Shown: positions 34,981 to 44,330 of the stretch, piece by piece
Layout: the number at the start of each line of letters is the position of its first letter
Position numbering within the stretch: position 1 is the stretch's first letter
NCBI GenBank assembly: GCA_041163745.1
Contig: JBEAQU010000033.1
Coordinates: 1 to 64,000, forward strand
Reading direction: 5' to 3'
Length of the DNA: 64,000 bases
Source of the DNA: UBA6168 sp041163745
GTDB lineage: Bacteria > Bacteroidota > Bacteroidia > Chitinophagales > Saprospiraceae
The notes under the pieces: model-generated
Told to the model about the DNA's origin: nothing
The model's input: the letters and a program-made list of their open reading frames with translations, nothing else
The model's database searches: none
Program-made: the position numbers and the translations under genes

Positions 34981-35538
34981 ATGATAGCTGTCGTCAGCCG
35001 GCTGATTCTCCGGGCCTGGGGGTGGAACATCATCGGCCGGTATCCGGACGAGCTTCCCAAGGTCATCATCGTGGTGATTCCACATACCTCGAACTGGGAT
35101 TTCCCTTTGGGCATCCTCGTACGGGCGACCTTGCGGACGAGGGTCGTCTTCCTGGCCAAGTCAAGCTTGTTTCGACCCCCCTTCGGCTGGTTCTTCCGCT
35201 GGCTCGGCGGGTACCCCGTGGACCGGAGCCAACGCAACCAATTCGTCCGCACCATCGTCGATATATATCGGCGAGAACCGGTTTTTCATACGGTCATCGC
35301 ACCGGAGGGAACCCGCGGCAAGGTGGACAGACTCAAGACGGGCTTTTATTACATCGCCCTGGAAGCCGGCGCGGCCATGGTGCTCTGCCGCTTCGACTGG
35401 GGCCGCAGACAAGTGGTGTTCCGGGAACCTTTCTACGCCTCCGGCGACCTGGACGCCGACTTCCGCATCATCCACGAATTCTTCCGCGGCGCCACCGGCA
35501 AACGACCTGCCCTGGGCTACCGCTTCGAAGATTCCTGA
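34981..35538 (+). CDS. Lysophospholipid acyltransferase-like (PlsC family) protein
   Basis: Predicted 185-aa acyltransferase. The HxxxxD catalytic motif appears as HTSNWD (about residues 36-41) and the glycerophosphate-binding motif as APEGTRGK (about 103-110). This short type, with an N-terminal ILRAWGWNIIG segment, is widespread in Bacteroidota and annotated as 1-acyl-sn-glycerol-3-phosphate acyltransferase-related. ATG 34981 matches the usual family start; ATG 34933 and a start at 34798 are possible. The acyl donor and acceptor are not known. It is not in an operon. Confidence 0.82.
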   Translation: MIAVVSRLILRAWGWNIIGRYPDELPKVIIVVIPHTSNWDFPLGILVRATLRTRVVFLAKSSLFRPPFGWFFRWLGGYPVDRSQRNQFVRTIVDIYRREPVFHTVIAPEGTRGKVDRLKTGFYYIALEAGAAMVLCRFDWGRRQVVFREPFYASGDLDADFRIIHEFFRGATGKRPALGYRFEDS

Positions 35539-36033
35539 ACGGCGGTTTCCCCACACCAAGCCGGTTTGCATACCAACGGGTAAGTTCCTCGGCAGCGATG
35601 TCCCGTGTTCCTGGGACATGGCCGGACGGGCGCATACGGGGAACGGCACGATCCGCTCGAAACGGCACAAGCCACCTGTAAGGGAAGTTGCGATGCAAGC
35701 GCGGGAATAAAGGATTTTGAAGGCTGGGCGTGATGTGAAACCGTGGCTTTGCCATCCATGTTGTCACAAGAAAACAAAAAGAAGCGCGCCTTTCTCTTTG
35801 ATTTCGTTTGTATCGCCGGAATCAGCCAGCACCATAGCCGCCGACCGACAGACACAAACAAAACGGCCGCGCAGACAGCTGCTGCGTGCCCCTGTGGATT
35901 GCGGACATGTGAATTTGATTCGCACCCCGATGATCCGCAACACGGCCAAACAGACATCAAACCGTTTTGCTGTCCAGCATGATCTTTCAAACCGCATGTT
36001 GTCGGCAAACGCTTCACATTAAAATCACCAGTG
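35539..36033. other. Non-coding gap
   Basis: No convincing gene. A perfect hairpin ATGTCCC/GGGACAT at 35598-35619 follows the acyltransferase by 60 bp but has no T-run, so termination there is uncertain. The rest, including the AT-richer 35980-36030, shows no clear promoter box. Confidence 0.4.
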
Positions 36034-36876
36034 ATGAAAATTCGGAAAATCTACAAAATCTCCGCTTTGCTCGCCCTTTACGTGTTGCTCCAAGGGCGCT
36101 CCACCGGTCCGGGGTCGACCGGCAACCTGCAGGTGACCGGCGCGCCTGGCAGTACCGGCAACCCGGGCACCTGTGCCAACGGCGGCTGTCATGACGACGG
36201 TCAGTTCGATGCCGCCACCAACATCCTCCTGCTGGAAGGCACGGATACCGTGACCGCCTACGAACCAGGGAAGACCTACACCTTGCAGGTGTTCGGCCTC
36301 GGCACCGGAGCCGCCCGCTTCGGGTTCCAAGCCGTCGCCCTTGATGCCGGCGACGTGCAGGCAGGTACCTGGGGCAGCCCTGGCAGCGGCAAGAAAATAA
36401 CCACCCTCGGTGGACGTAAATACCTGGAGCACAGCACCCCGTCCTCCACCGGATTGTTCGAGGCTCCCTGGGAGGCTCCCGCTACAGGAACGGGACCCGT
36501 CTCCTTTTATGCCGCGACGGCCGCCGTCAACAACAACGGCAATGCGAACGGGGACGGCGCCGCCAATGCCGTCCTGACCATAGCGGAAGCGGAAACAAAC
36601 ACCGCGGAAGGCGTGGCGGCACCGGGCGGCAGCCTGCTCGCCTTCCCCAATCCGGCCCATACCCAGACCTCCCTGCTTGTGGAGACCTCATCCGCCGGGA
36701 CCTATCGGCTCCAGGTGATCGACCACCGCGGCAGCCTCCTGCACGAACAATCCGTTCCGCTCACCGCCGGTGTCCAATCTTTCCCGCTGAACCTCGAAGA
36801 CCTCCCGGCCGGCTGGTATACGGTTCGCATGCTCGGCAGACGCAACGTGCTGACCACCCGCCTCATCCGACGCTGA
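36034..36876 (+). CDS. Choice-of-anchor (Reeler-like) protein with type IX sorting domain
   Basis: Exported protein of 280 aa. N-terminal signal peptide about residues 1-22 (SALLALYVLLQG). Then TGAPGSTGNPGTCANGGCHDD, a Cys-x3-Cys-His segment typical of the choice-of-anchor V/Reeler-like family, followed by a beta-sandwich with YEPGKTYTLQVFGLG and an FGFQAVALD strand. The last 75 residues are a type IX C-terminal sorting domain: LLAFPNPAHTQTSLLVETS, YRLQVIDHRGSLL and a closing LPAGWYTVRMLGRR. It should be secreted and attached to the cell surface. GTG 36031 precedes ATG 36034, which is preferred. The function of the Reeler-like domain is unknown. Confidence 0.87.
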   Translation: MKIRKIYKISALLALYVLLQGRSTGPGSTGNLQVTGAPGSTGNPGTCANGGCHDDGQFDAATNILLLEGTDTVTAYEPGKTYTLQVFGLGTGAARFGFQAVALDAGDVQAGTWGSPGSGKKITTLGGRKYLEHSTPSSTGLFEAPWEAPATGTGPVSFYAATAAVNNNGNANGDGAANAVLTIAEAETNTAEGVAAPGGSLLAFPNPAHTQTSLLVETSSAGTYRLQVIDHRGSLLHEQSVPLTAGVQSFPLNLEDLPAGWYTVRMLGRRNVLTTRLIRR

Positions 36877-36945
36877 TCCGACTGCGACGGGCAAACCCGA
36901 ATCGCCGCACCAAAGCGGTGACAGCGCGCCCCGGTGTGCCACCGA

Positions 36946-36986
36946 CAGGCCTTTTTCCGAACATCCGGAAAAAGGCCTGCTTTTTT
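36946..36986 (+). terminator. Rho-independent terminator
   Basis: CAGGCCTTTTTCCG (36946-36959) and its exact complement CGGAAAAAGGCCTG (36966-36979) form a 14-bp stem with a six-base loop, followed by TTTTTT at 36981-36986. It lies 70 bp after the T9SS cargo gene. Confidence 0.9.
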
Positions 36987-37078
36987 GAGCGCGGACCAAT
37001 GGTCGCCAGAACACTCGCACCGCATGGACACGGGTGTCGAAAGCCCCCTTCCACCACCCGTTCCCACACACCCCGCCT

Positions 37079-37220
37079 AGGGAAACGGGGAGCGAAATCC
37101 TTACCTCAAAAAGCGGCATGAAACACACAACACTGACCCAATCAACATATTGAAAGTATAAAATCCCTATTACCCGTCTATATTTCCTGAAATTCGCGTA
37201 CCGGCAACATCGCGAAGCGG
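37079..37220 (-). repeat. Decayed minus-oriented copy of the CCCCGC hairpin repeat
   Basis: Remnants in the family's reverse order: AACGGGGAGCGAAATCC (about 37095-37112), AATCCCTATTACCCGTCTA at 37162-37181 for the AT-rich core, AAATTCGCGTACCGGCAAC and a broken hairpin ATCGCGAAGCGGCGGG at about 37209-37224. Relative to the other copies it has several substitutions. 37225-37483 shows no further feature. Confidence 0.65.
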
Positions 37221-37483
37221 CGGGTCCGTCAGATCACCCCGTGGCAGCCGCCTCAAGCATCCCCTCGGATCATAGCGCAACCGACCACTTGGGATGCGGC
37301 CGCTTTTTTTGCTTTCTTCGCATCGGGTGGCCGCGGCGGCCGGCACGACCTAAAAATAGCCCTTCGGTACCGCTCGGCCCAACATTTGGAACGGAGTTTC
37401 GTTTTAACAATACCAGGCGGAAATCGAGGTTTCTTCCGGCCAAAGCCGGATTTCCCCCGCCGACACACAACAACAGCCACCTG

Positions 37484-39295
37484 ATGCCAACTGCCATGCG
37501 ACCCTTACTGCTTCTCCTCTGGTTGTTCCTGCCCTGCGTCCTGCCCGCCCAGGACGCCAAGCTCGCCCAGCAATATTACAATGACGGCGAGTTCGAAAAG
37601 GCCGCACAGGTATACAAACGCCTCTACGAAAGCAATAACAAGAACGATTATTATTTCGACCGTTACCTGGCCTGCCTGCTGGCGGACGAGCGATACACCG
37701 AAGTGGAGACGGCCCTGCGGAAAGAACTGCGGCAACGGCCGGACGACATCCTCCTGTACGTCGCCTACGGCAACCTGTACGAACGCCAGTTCGAAGAAGA
37801 AAAAGCCCGTGAACAATATGAAAAAGCCATCCGCAAACTTCCCGCCGACCAGTACCAGATCACCCGGTTGGCCAGTTCCTTCACCAACCTCACGAAATAC
37901 GACCTCGCCATCCGAACCTACGAAACGGGCGGCCAACTGCTGAAATCCCCCCGACTGTTTTCCTTCAATCTCGCCGAACTGCAACGCCGCGCCGGCAACA
38001 TCCCGGCCATGGTGCACCATTATCTCAACAGCCTGGTGACCTACCCCCAACAGCTCAATACCGTCCAAAACCAACTCCAACGATACCTAGGCTCGGAGGA
38101 TGACTACCTGGAACTCCAAACCCAACTCTACGACCGCATTCAGGAAACCCCGGACGCTATTCCCTTCGTCGAACTGCTCCTTTGGGTATTCGTACAGAAA
38201 AAGGATTACCGGAACGCCTTGCGACAGGCCAAGGCACTGGACAAACGACTCGACGAGGGTGGCGGCCGCATCTACCAACTCGCCACCATCGCCTTCCAGG
38301 AAAAGGATTATGCCGCCGCCATCCAGGCCTGCGATCATATCGTCCGCGAACTGGGAACCGTTTCCCCCTACTATCTCGAGGCCCGCAGAACATCCCTCAA
38401 GGCACGACGAAACCAGCTGACGGAAGGCCTCCGCTTCGAAAAGGAAGAGCTACGCACGGTCGAAGCCGCCTACGAATCCTTCCTGGATGAATTCGGCCGC
38501 AACAAAGTCACGGCCACCATCGTCGCGGAACTCGCAGACCTGGAGGCGTTCTACCTGAACGACCTCGACAAGGCCATCGCCCTCCTGCAGGACATGATCG
38601 CCTTTCCCGCCATCGATGTCCGAACCCAGGCCAACGGAAAAATCAGCCTGGGGGATTTCCATCTCATGGAGGGGGATATCTGGGAGGCCACCCTGCTCTA
38701 CTCCCAGGTCGACAAAGCATTCCCCGATGACCAACTCGGCCATGAAGCCCGCTTCCGCAACGCCAAACTGTCCTATTACAACGGGGATTTCCAATGGGCA
38801 CAGGCACAGTTCAATGTCCTCAAAGCCTCCACCTCCAAGCTCATCGCCAACGATGCGCTCGACCTCTCCGTCTTCATCCTTGACAACCTCGGCCTGGACA
38901 CCACCGACGAGGCCCTCCGGATGTACGCCGCCGCCGACCTCCTCGCTTTCCAGAACCGCTTCGGAGAGGCATTCGACACCCTCGACCTGCTTCTGAAGAA
39001 ATTTCCCGAGCATTCCCTGGAGGACGATGTCCTGTACACCCGTGCAGGCATCTTCTCCCGTCAACGGGAATTCCGGCAGGCCGCCGACCTGTATGAGGAA
39101 ATCCTCAGCCGGTACCCGGAGGAGATCCGGGCCGACAACGCCCTGTATCTGCTGGCTGAATTATATGAGAACCAACTGGATGACATTCCGCTTTCCATGC
39201 GGTGCTACGAACGCCTTTTCATGGATTACGCTGCCAGCACCTTCGCCGTGGAGGCTCGTAAACGGTATCGGAAGCTCCGCGGGGACAACATCTGA
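37484..39295 (+). CDS. TPR-repeat protein, exported
   Basis: Protein of 603 aa with a signal peptide (PLLLLLWLFLPCVLPAQ, about residues 6-22), so periplasmic or outer-membrane-associated. It is almost entirely helical repeats of the TPR type: AQQYYNDGEFEKAAQVYKRL, DDILLYVAYGNLYERQFE and ADLYEEILSRYPEEIRADNA. It has no catalytic motif. Such proteins scaffold complexes in Bacteroidota, often next to gliding or secretion genes, and here it converges on the PorE-like gene with a 62-bp gap. The frame is open from 37241; ATG 37484 or 37496 give the signal peptide. Confidence 0.85.
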   Translation: MPTAMRPLLLLLWLFLPCVLPAQDAKLAQQYYNDGEFEKAAQVYKRLYESNNKNDYYFDRYLACLLADERYTEVETALRKELRQRPDDILLYVAYGNLYERQFEEEKAREQYEKAIRKLPADQYQITRLASSFTNLTKYDLAIRTYETGGQLLKSPRLFSFNLAELQRRAGNIPAMVHHYLNSLVTYPQQLNTVQNQLQRYLGSEDDYLELQTQLYDRIQETPDAIPFVELLLWVFVQKKDYRNALRQAKALDKRLDEGGGRIYQLATIAFQEKDYAAAIQACDHIVRELGTVSPYYLEARRTSLKARRNQLTEGLRFEKEELRTVEAAYESFLDEFGRNKVTATIVAELADLEAFYLNDLDKAIALLQDMIAFPAIDVRTQANGKISLGDFHLMEGDIWEATLLYSQVDKAFPDDQLGHEARFRNAKLSYYNGDFQWAQAQFNVLKASTSKLIANDALDLSVFILDNLGLDTTDEALRMYAAADLLAFQNRFGEAFDTLDLLLKKFPEHSLEDDVLYTRAGIFSRQREFRQAADLYEEILSRYPEEIRADNALYLLAELYENQLDDIPLSMRCYERLFMDYAASTFAVEARKRYRKLRGDNI

Positions 39296-39357
39296 GGAGA
39301 TGCGGCTCCTTGTTCCCATCCAGCCCGTACAGCCGATCAACGACACTGCCACCGCAT

Positions 39358-41472
39358 TCATTCCTCCCATGTCCGGATGCGTTCCCCATCCTTGTATTCC
39401 ACGGCGAAGGCACCACCGAAATCACGTAGCAGGCGGACCTTGGCGATATCCTGCTGCGCCGCTTCCAGCGTTTCGTAATCTCCCAGCAGCACCCTGCACA
39501 GCTTGTTATCCATGATGTATTCCTTGTCGAGCCGCCCCATACGGGCAACTTCCCGGAAGCGGGGATGGTCGAGGTTCTCCAGGTGCCGGGATACGGCGAT
39601 GAGCTGTATCTTGTAGTAGGTACCCGACTGCCGGGGTGCCTCGGTGACGACCTTGTAATTGTCCGCCTTCGATTTGGACACATAGGAGGCGTCCGGAGCG
39701 GGCGCATCGGTAACCTCCTGAGCGGCCGCCGGGGGGGCGGCGGATGCCGGCGGCGTAGCACCCGGTTGTGTGTTCTCGGCTTGCGGCGACGTGGAAGGAT
39801 CTGCGACAGGTGAGGGGGTGACGGCCGGGAGCGCAGGTTCCTCCGTCCTGCCGGTCGTATTCATGCGCGGAGTCTCTTCCCGGTAGGGTTCGAGGTACAA
39901 GGGCGCCCCGAAATCGCGGAACTGGCCGGCGTCACGGGTGTCGAAGGCATAACTGGCCGGAAAATACCCCTCGGCCATCGCTTCCAGGAGATAGGTGCGC
40001 GCGGGTTCCACCGGCACGACATACCGGCCGTCCGCCGCCGTGACCACCTTGGTGAGAAACCGGCGGGGCCCCTGTTCCGAAACCTCGTACAAGGCCACCT
40101 CCGCTTTCGGCACCACCTGCCTGCGCAGCTTGTCGAACACTTCGCCCGTGGCTTGCCAGCGGGCGACCGGCCGGCTGTAGACCACCTCGAAGATGTCCTC
40201 CTGGGTGGTGGTAATCTTCTCCACGCCGGCAGTCCGGTTCGAGACCAGGAAGCCGCCGGTACCGGAGGCCGTCTCCACGAAGAAGAAATCGTCCGCCGGG
40301 GAGTTGAACGGGACGCCCAGGTTTTCCGCTTGGCCCGACCATTGCGCCCGCATCCCATGGATGGCGAAAACATCATAGCCGCCGACCGACACATGCCCGT
40401 TGGAAGCGAAATAGAGCTTGCTGTTCGCGATGTCGTAGTATGGGGTTATCTCATCGCCGCTGGTATTGACCAGCGAACCGCAGTTGAGGGGCAGGGTGAA
40501 ATCATTTGACGGGCTGTTCACATCCCGTGTGGCGTACCAGATGTCCATGCCGCCGCTGCCACCCATGCGGTTGGTGGAGAAATACAGGATCTCCGTCTGT
40601 CCCTGGTGGACCACATACGGATGGGTGGTGGTCACTTCCGGGTCGTTGATGTAGGCGGGCAGCGGTTCCGGAGCGGACCAGCCGGTATCGGCGCGCCTGG
40701 ACATGAAGATTTCGCATTGGGTGGTCAGTCCGCCCCATTTCTCGACCGATTTGCAGAGCGTGAAATAGAACCGCTGCCCGTCGGGTGCCAGGCTGCCGTT
40801 GCAGAAATGACGCTGCGGGTCGACCGGGATGTTTTCCACGGGGGTCGCGGGCTGCCACTCGCCGTCCGCACGCAGGGACCGGTAGATGGCGGCCCGACGG
40901 GCCTTGGTCGACGAAAAGTACAGCACTTCGTCGCCGAACGGAAAAGGGGCGAATTCCGTTTCCGGGGTGTTGATGTTGTTGCCGAGCAACCGGACCTTGA
41001 CATCCTTTCCGGCGTCCCGGACGGCCAGTTGCGCCGCCAGTTCGCATCCCCGTTGTTCGTTCTGCACGACAACCGCCACGGCCTGCTTGTCACTTCCTTT
41101 GTACCGCCCCAGGAAATTGTTGAACTCGCTGTTTGCGGATTCGTAATCCCCGCTTTGTTTCAGCGCCCTGGCAAACTGCAGGCCCAGCATCGGAAAGTCG
41201 GGATGGTCCTTGATGGTGAGCCAGGCCTCCACCGCGTTGCGGTAGTCCCGGATGATGGCGAAGCATTCCCCTGCCCGGTATGCCAGCAGCCGGTCCTTGG
41301 GGCGTAATCGGAAGGCGGCGCGGTAATGTTCCCCGGCATCGGCGTATTGGGCCTTCGCATAAAGATTTTCCGCCAGTTTGACGTGCTTGCGCCAGCTCAG
41401 CTTCTCTTGGGCCGGCAATTGGGTGACGGCGGCCAGCAGCATGACGGCACCCAGCAGGAGATACTTGCTCAT
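39358..41472 (-). CDS. TPR-PD40-CarboxypepD_reg-SPOR protein, PorE-like
   Basis: Exported protein of 704 aa. Signal peptide LLLGAVMLLAAVTQLPAQ; TPR-like helices about residues 25-135 (AENLYAKAQYADAGEHYRAA); and a beta-propeller with PD40-type blades (VLYFSSTKARRAAIYRSL, ILYFSTNRMGGSGGMDIWYA, KLYFASNGHVSVGGYDVFAI). A carboxypeptidase-regulatory-like domain follows (about 430-500). A Pro/Ala-rich linker and a C-terminal SPOR domain (YYKIQLIAVSRHLENLDHP ... YIMDNKLCRVLLGDYETLEAAQ, about 620-695) complete it. PorE of the type IX system has TPR, propeller and CRD but ends in OmpA_C; here SPOR takes that place. ATG 41472 is chosen because a -7 box at 41504-41511 would leave almost no leader for ATG 41496. 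Confidence 0.82.
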   Translation of the reverse strand: MSKYLLLGAVMLLAAVTQLPAQEKLSWRKHVKLAENLYAKAQYADAGEHYRAAFRLRPKDRLLAYRAGECFAIIRDYRNAVEAWLTIKDHPDFPMLGLQFARALKQSGDYESANSEFNNFLGRYKGSDKQAVAVVVQNEQRGCELAAQLAVRDAGKDVKVRLLGNNINTPETEFAPFPFGDEVLYFSSTKARRAAIYRSLRADGEWQPATPVENIPVDPQRHFCNGSLAPDGQRFYFTLCKSVEKWGGLTTQCEIFMSRRADTGWSAPEPLPAYINDPEVTTTHPYVVHQGQTEILYFSTNRMGGSGGMDIWYATRDVNSPSNDFTLPLNCGSLVNTSGDEITPYYDIANSKLYFASNGHVSVGGYDVFAIHGMRAQWSGQAENLGVPFNSPADDFFFVETASGTGGFLVSNRTAGVEKITTTQEDIFEVVYSRPVARWQATGEVFDKLRRQVVPKAEVALYEVSEQGPRRFLTKVVTAADGRYVVPVEPARTYLLEAMAEGYFPASYAFDTRDAGQFRDFGAPLYLEPYREETPRMNTTGRTEEPALPAVTPSPVADPSTSPQAENTQPGATPPASAAPPAAAQEVTDAPAPDASYVSKSKADNYKVVTEAPRQSGTYYKIQLIAVSRHLENLDHPRFREVARMGRLDKEYIMDNKLCRVLLGDYETLEAAQQDIAKVRLLRDFGGAFAVEYKDGERIRTWEE

Positions 41473-41503
41473 ACTCGTTGTGTAAAAGGTTTTCATGATA
41501 TAG

Positions 41504-41511
41504 CAAATATA
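41504..41511 (-). promoter_or_regulatory. -7 box for the PorE-like gene
   Basis: The minus strand reads TATATTTG, a perfect TAnnTTTG. It lies 31 bp before ATG 41472 and only 7 bp before the in-frame ATG 41496, favouring the former as start unless the transcript is leaderless. Confidence 0.55.
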
Positions 41512-41575
41512 AGAAATACACCCGGTAACCTGATACACGTCGGGCCCGATGCCGGGCGCAGGGGAGGATTGGATA

Positions 41576-42142
41576 TCAGTCCAGGAGGAGCCGTTCCACC
41601 ACGGCAGGGAAATGAGTGTGTTCCAATGCCTGGACTTTCCGGGCGATGGTCTCCGGTGTGTCGGAAGGCAGCACCGCACAGGCTGCCTGGAAGATGACGT
41701 CCCCCTGGTCGTAGTGTTCGTCGACATAGTGGATGGTGATGCCGGTCTGTGTGGCGCCGCTGTCCTTGACGGCTTGGTGGACATGCATACCGAACATTCC
41801 CTTCCCGCCGTGGGCAGGCAGCAGCGAGGGGTGGATGTTGACCATCCGGCGTTCGAAACGGGTGACCAGCCAGGCGGGCACCAGCCGCAGGAAGCCGGCC
41901 AGCACCACGAAACCGATGGCATGCGCCGTCAGCAACCGGTCTAGCGCACCGCCCTCCTCCCAGTCAGCCCGGCCGATGACGGCGGAAGGGATGTCATGTG
42001 CCGACGCCACCGACAGCACGCCGGCCTGTGGCTTGTTGGAAACCACCAACCCGACGCGGACGGAAGGATGCCCGGCGAGATGTTCGATGATCCGGCGGGC
42101 ATTGCTGCCCGTTCCGGATGCGAAGATGGCGATGTTTTTCAT
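41576..42142 (-). CDS. purN: Phosphoribosylglycinamide formyltransferase
   Basis: Cytoplasmic enzyme of purine synthesis, 188 aa, using 10-formyltetrahydrofolate to formylate GAR. It starts IAIFASGTGSNARRIIEHL (phosphate loop). The catalytic Asn-His pair is in MVNIHPSLLPAHGGKGMFG and the Asp in IHYVDEHYDQGDVI, all standard. The length matches PurN. ATG 42142 is the family start although the frame extends to 42403. It lies downstream of the small acidic protein gene and gltX on the same strand, perhaps in one transcription unit with a 127-bp gap. Confidence 0.96.
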   Translation of the reverse strand: MKNIAIFASGTGSNARRIIEHLAGHPSVRVGLVVSNKPQAGVLSVASAHDIPSAVIGRADWEEGGALDRLLTAHAIGFVVLAGFLRLVPAWLVTRFERRMVNIHPSLLPAHGGKGMFGMHVHQAVKDSGATQTGITIHYVDEHYDQGDVIFQAACAVLPSDTPETIARKVQALEHTHFPAVVERLLLD

Positions 42143-42269
42143 GTGCGTGATGCTAGTCCGGCAGGCGGACCCCACGGCCGCGGCCGGAAGGCTGTGGGGA
42201 CGGCGGGCGCGGGTGATGGAAAGGGTTGGGGACCGATGGCCTGGCCGCAGCCGGGACGGTTGCCGCGGA

Positions 42270-42539
42270 TCACGCGTCCGTACGGCCGTTCTCTTCCTCC
42301 GCCAGCCCCTCCGCATCGGTTCCGTCCGACGGGGTCTTCCCGACGGATCCGGGCAGGTCGGCGGCCTTCTCCTCCGCGGAGGACAGCTTTTTGTCCGGTA
42401 CATGCTCGTCCAGAAACTTGTTCACATCCTCCAGCCGACGGTTGGAGACGATTTCACCGAACTCGTTGATATGGATTTCGAATCCATCCAGCGCCTGCTC
42501 CTCGGCGGAGGATTCCTTTTTGGGTGCTTGTTTAGCCAT
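42270..42539 (-). CDS. Small conserved-looking acidic protein
   Basis: 89 aa, soluble and charged, with no signal or membrane segment. The central part GFEIHINEFGEIVSNRRLEDVNKFLDEHV looks ordered; both ends are low-complexity and rich in Glu, Ala, Ser and Lys, probably disordered. (The central segment is at residues 19-47; key residues are FGEI, NRRLEDVN and FLDEHV.) It lies 18 bp downstream of gltX and on the same strand, which supports it as a real gene. The function is unknown; I recognise it only as the kind of small protein found beside translation genes in Bacteroidota. Confidence 0.72.
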   Translation of the reverse strand: MAKQAPKKESSAEEQALDGFEIHINEFGEIVSNRRLEDVNKFLDEHVPDKKLSSAEEKAADLPGSVGKTPSDGTDAEGLAEEENGRTDA

Positions 42540-42557
42540 GATAGGGAAATTATGTCC

Positions 42558-44111
42558 TCAGACCGCCTCCGGCGGAGATGCGACCAGCCGGTCGAAGTGT
42601 TCACAGGCCTCGTGCAGGCGGGTCCGGACGGCCTCCCGGCCGAGCACCTGCATCATGTCGAAGACCATGGGGCCTTGCATGGTACCGGCCAGGGCGAGCC
42701 GCAGCAAAGGCATCAACTGTCCGATCTTGATCCCCCGTTCGGCCGCGAAAGACTTGACTTGCTCCTCCAGACCGGCCGCGTCGAAGACGGCGACATCGGA
42801 CAGCACGCCGGCCAGGGCTTCGACCAGGGCTCGGGACGTCGGGTCCCAACGTTTGCGCACCTGCACCGCATCGACCGCCCGGACCGGACCGAGCAGGTAG
42901 GCCGCCTGTTCCGGCAGGTCGGACAGCAGGCTGAGCCGGTCTTTCATCAAACGGCAGATTTCCTGCAGCCGGCTGTCACTCACCTCATATCCGACGGCCC
43001 GGACCCAGGGTCGGACCCATGTCGCCAGCAAGGCGGGCTCCATGGCATGGAGATATTGTTGATTGAACCATTTCGCTTTGTCGTAATCGAAGCGCGCCCC
43101 ACCCTTGCTGATCTTGTCCAGGGAAAATGCAGCGGCCAATTCCGGCAGGGAGAAAAGCTCCTGGTCCGTGCCGGGGTTCCAGCCCAGGAAGGCCAGGAAG
43201 TTCAGGACCGCCGACGGCAGGAAACCGTATTCCCGGAATCCGCGGAAGGAATCCTCCGGGCTTTCGCCGTCCCAGGCCAGGGGAAACACGGGGATGCCGA
43301 ACCGGGCTCCGTCCCGCTTGCTGAGCTTGCCTTTTCCGTCGGGCTTGAGTATCAGGGGCAGGTGGGCGAACCGGGGCATGGTGGCTTCCCATCCGAAGGC
43401 CTGGTACAGCAGCACGTGGTGCCCGGTGCTGGGCAGCCATTCCTCCCCCCGTATCACATGGGTGATCTCCATGAGGTGGTCGTCCACAATGTTCGCAAGG
43501 TGGTAGGTAGGCATGCCGTCCGCCTTCAGCAGCACTTTGTCGTCCAGTTCGTCGGTGTTGAATACGACCTGCCCGCGGACCAGGTCCTCCACCGCCACGG
43601 TCTCGCCGGCCGGCACCTTCAGCCGGATGACGGCCGGTTCGCCGGCGGCCAGCCGCCGGGCCACTTCCCCGGCCGGCAGGGTCAGGCTGTTTTCCAGCCC
43701 CATCCTGGTCTGTGCATCGTACCGGAAGGCGGTGCCCGCCTGCTCCGCCTCCAACCGGCGGGCTTCTAGCGAGACGGGCGTGTCGAAAGCATGGTAGGCC
43801 GCACCGCGGCGGACCAACTCCTGGGCATGCGCCTCATAGACCGTCCGCCGCTCGGATTGCCGGTACGGGGCGAACGGCCCACCTTGTTCCGGTCCCTCGT
43901 CAGGCTCCAAGCCGCACCAGCGCAAGGATTCCGTGATGTAAGCCTCTGCACCCGGCACATATCGACCCTGGTCCGTATCCTCGACCCGCAACAGGAAAGT
44001 CCCGCCGTGCTTGCGGGCGAAAAGGTAGTTGTACAGGGCCGTGCGGACGCCCCCGATGTGCAGGGGGCCCGTCGGACTGGGAGCGAACCGGACGCGGACT
44101 GGTCTTGTCAT
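42558..44111 (-). CDS. gltX: Glutamyl-tRNA synthetase
   Basis: Class I aminoacyl-tRNA synthetase, 517 aa. The N-terminus carries RVRFAPSPTGPLHIGGVRTA, including the HIGH-type motif. The KMSKS-type motif is KLSKRDGARFG at about residue 262. The Rossmann domain and the all-helical anticodon-binding half follow in the discriminating or non-discriminating GluRS order. The C-terminal part, SLDKISKGGARFDYDKAKWFNQQYL, is typical for Bacteroidota GltX. ATG 44111 gives the canonical start; the frame remains open to 44906 only by high GC. A -7 box is at 44179-44186. Confidence 0.97.
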   Translation of the reverse strand: MTRPVRVRFAPSPTGPLHIGGVRTALYNYLFARKHGGTFLLRVEDTDQGRYVPGAEAYITESLRWCGLEPDEGPEQGGPFAPYRQSERRTVYEAHAQELVRRGAAYHAFDTPVSLEARRLEAEQAGTAFRYDAQTRMGLENSLTLPAGEVARRLAAGEPAVIRLKVPAGETVAVEDLVRGQVVFNTDELDDKVLLKADGMPTYHLANIVDDHLMEITHVIRGEEWLPSTGHHVLLYQAFGWEATMPRFAHLPLILKPDGKGKLSKRDGARFGIPVFPLAWDGESPEDSFRGFREYGFLPSAVLNFLAFLGWNPGTDQELFSLPELAAAFSLDKISKGGARFDYDKAKWFNQQYLHAMEPALLATWVRPWVRAVGYEVSDSRLQEICRLMKDRLSLLSDLPEQAAYLLGPVRAVDAVQVRKRWDPTSRALVEALAGVLSDVAVFDAAGLEEQVKSFAAERGIKIGQLMPLLRLALAGTMQGPMVFDMMQVLGREAVRTRLHEACEHFDRLVASPPEAV

Positions 44112-44178
44112 CTGTACCAATGGATTTGCGGGCACAGCCCCGCTTTCCGGCGGGACAGCCACCCTTGGGTGCCTGCTG

Positions 44179-44186
44179 CAAAGGTA
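44179..44186 (-). promoter_or_regulatory. -7 box for gltX
   Basis: The minus strand reads TACCTTTG, a perfect TAnnTTTG, 68 bp upstream of the gltX start. Confidence 0.5.
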
Positions 44187-44330
44187 AGGCTTCCCCCGAC
44201 GTATCCCCATGCCGGATGAGAAAAAGCATTCTCCGCCTGGGTTTGCCCGTCGGGTTTGCGATATTTGCCGCACCGCCGGCCGCACCGCTCCGGTGCCCGC
44301 CGGATTCTTCCCACCCCCAACCTCCGTGCC

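Noticed and set aside
35598..35619. Intrinsic terminator after the acyltransferase
   Set aside because: The ATGTCCC/GGGACAT hairpin is perfect, but no T-run follows; recorded only as a hairpin.
36172..36190. Haem c site in the T9SS cargo protein
   Set aside because: The sequence is Cys-x3-Cys-His, not CxxCH, and matches the choice-of-anchor/Reeler-like pattern instead.
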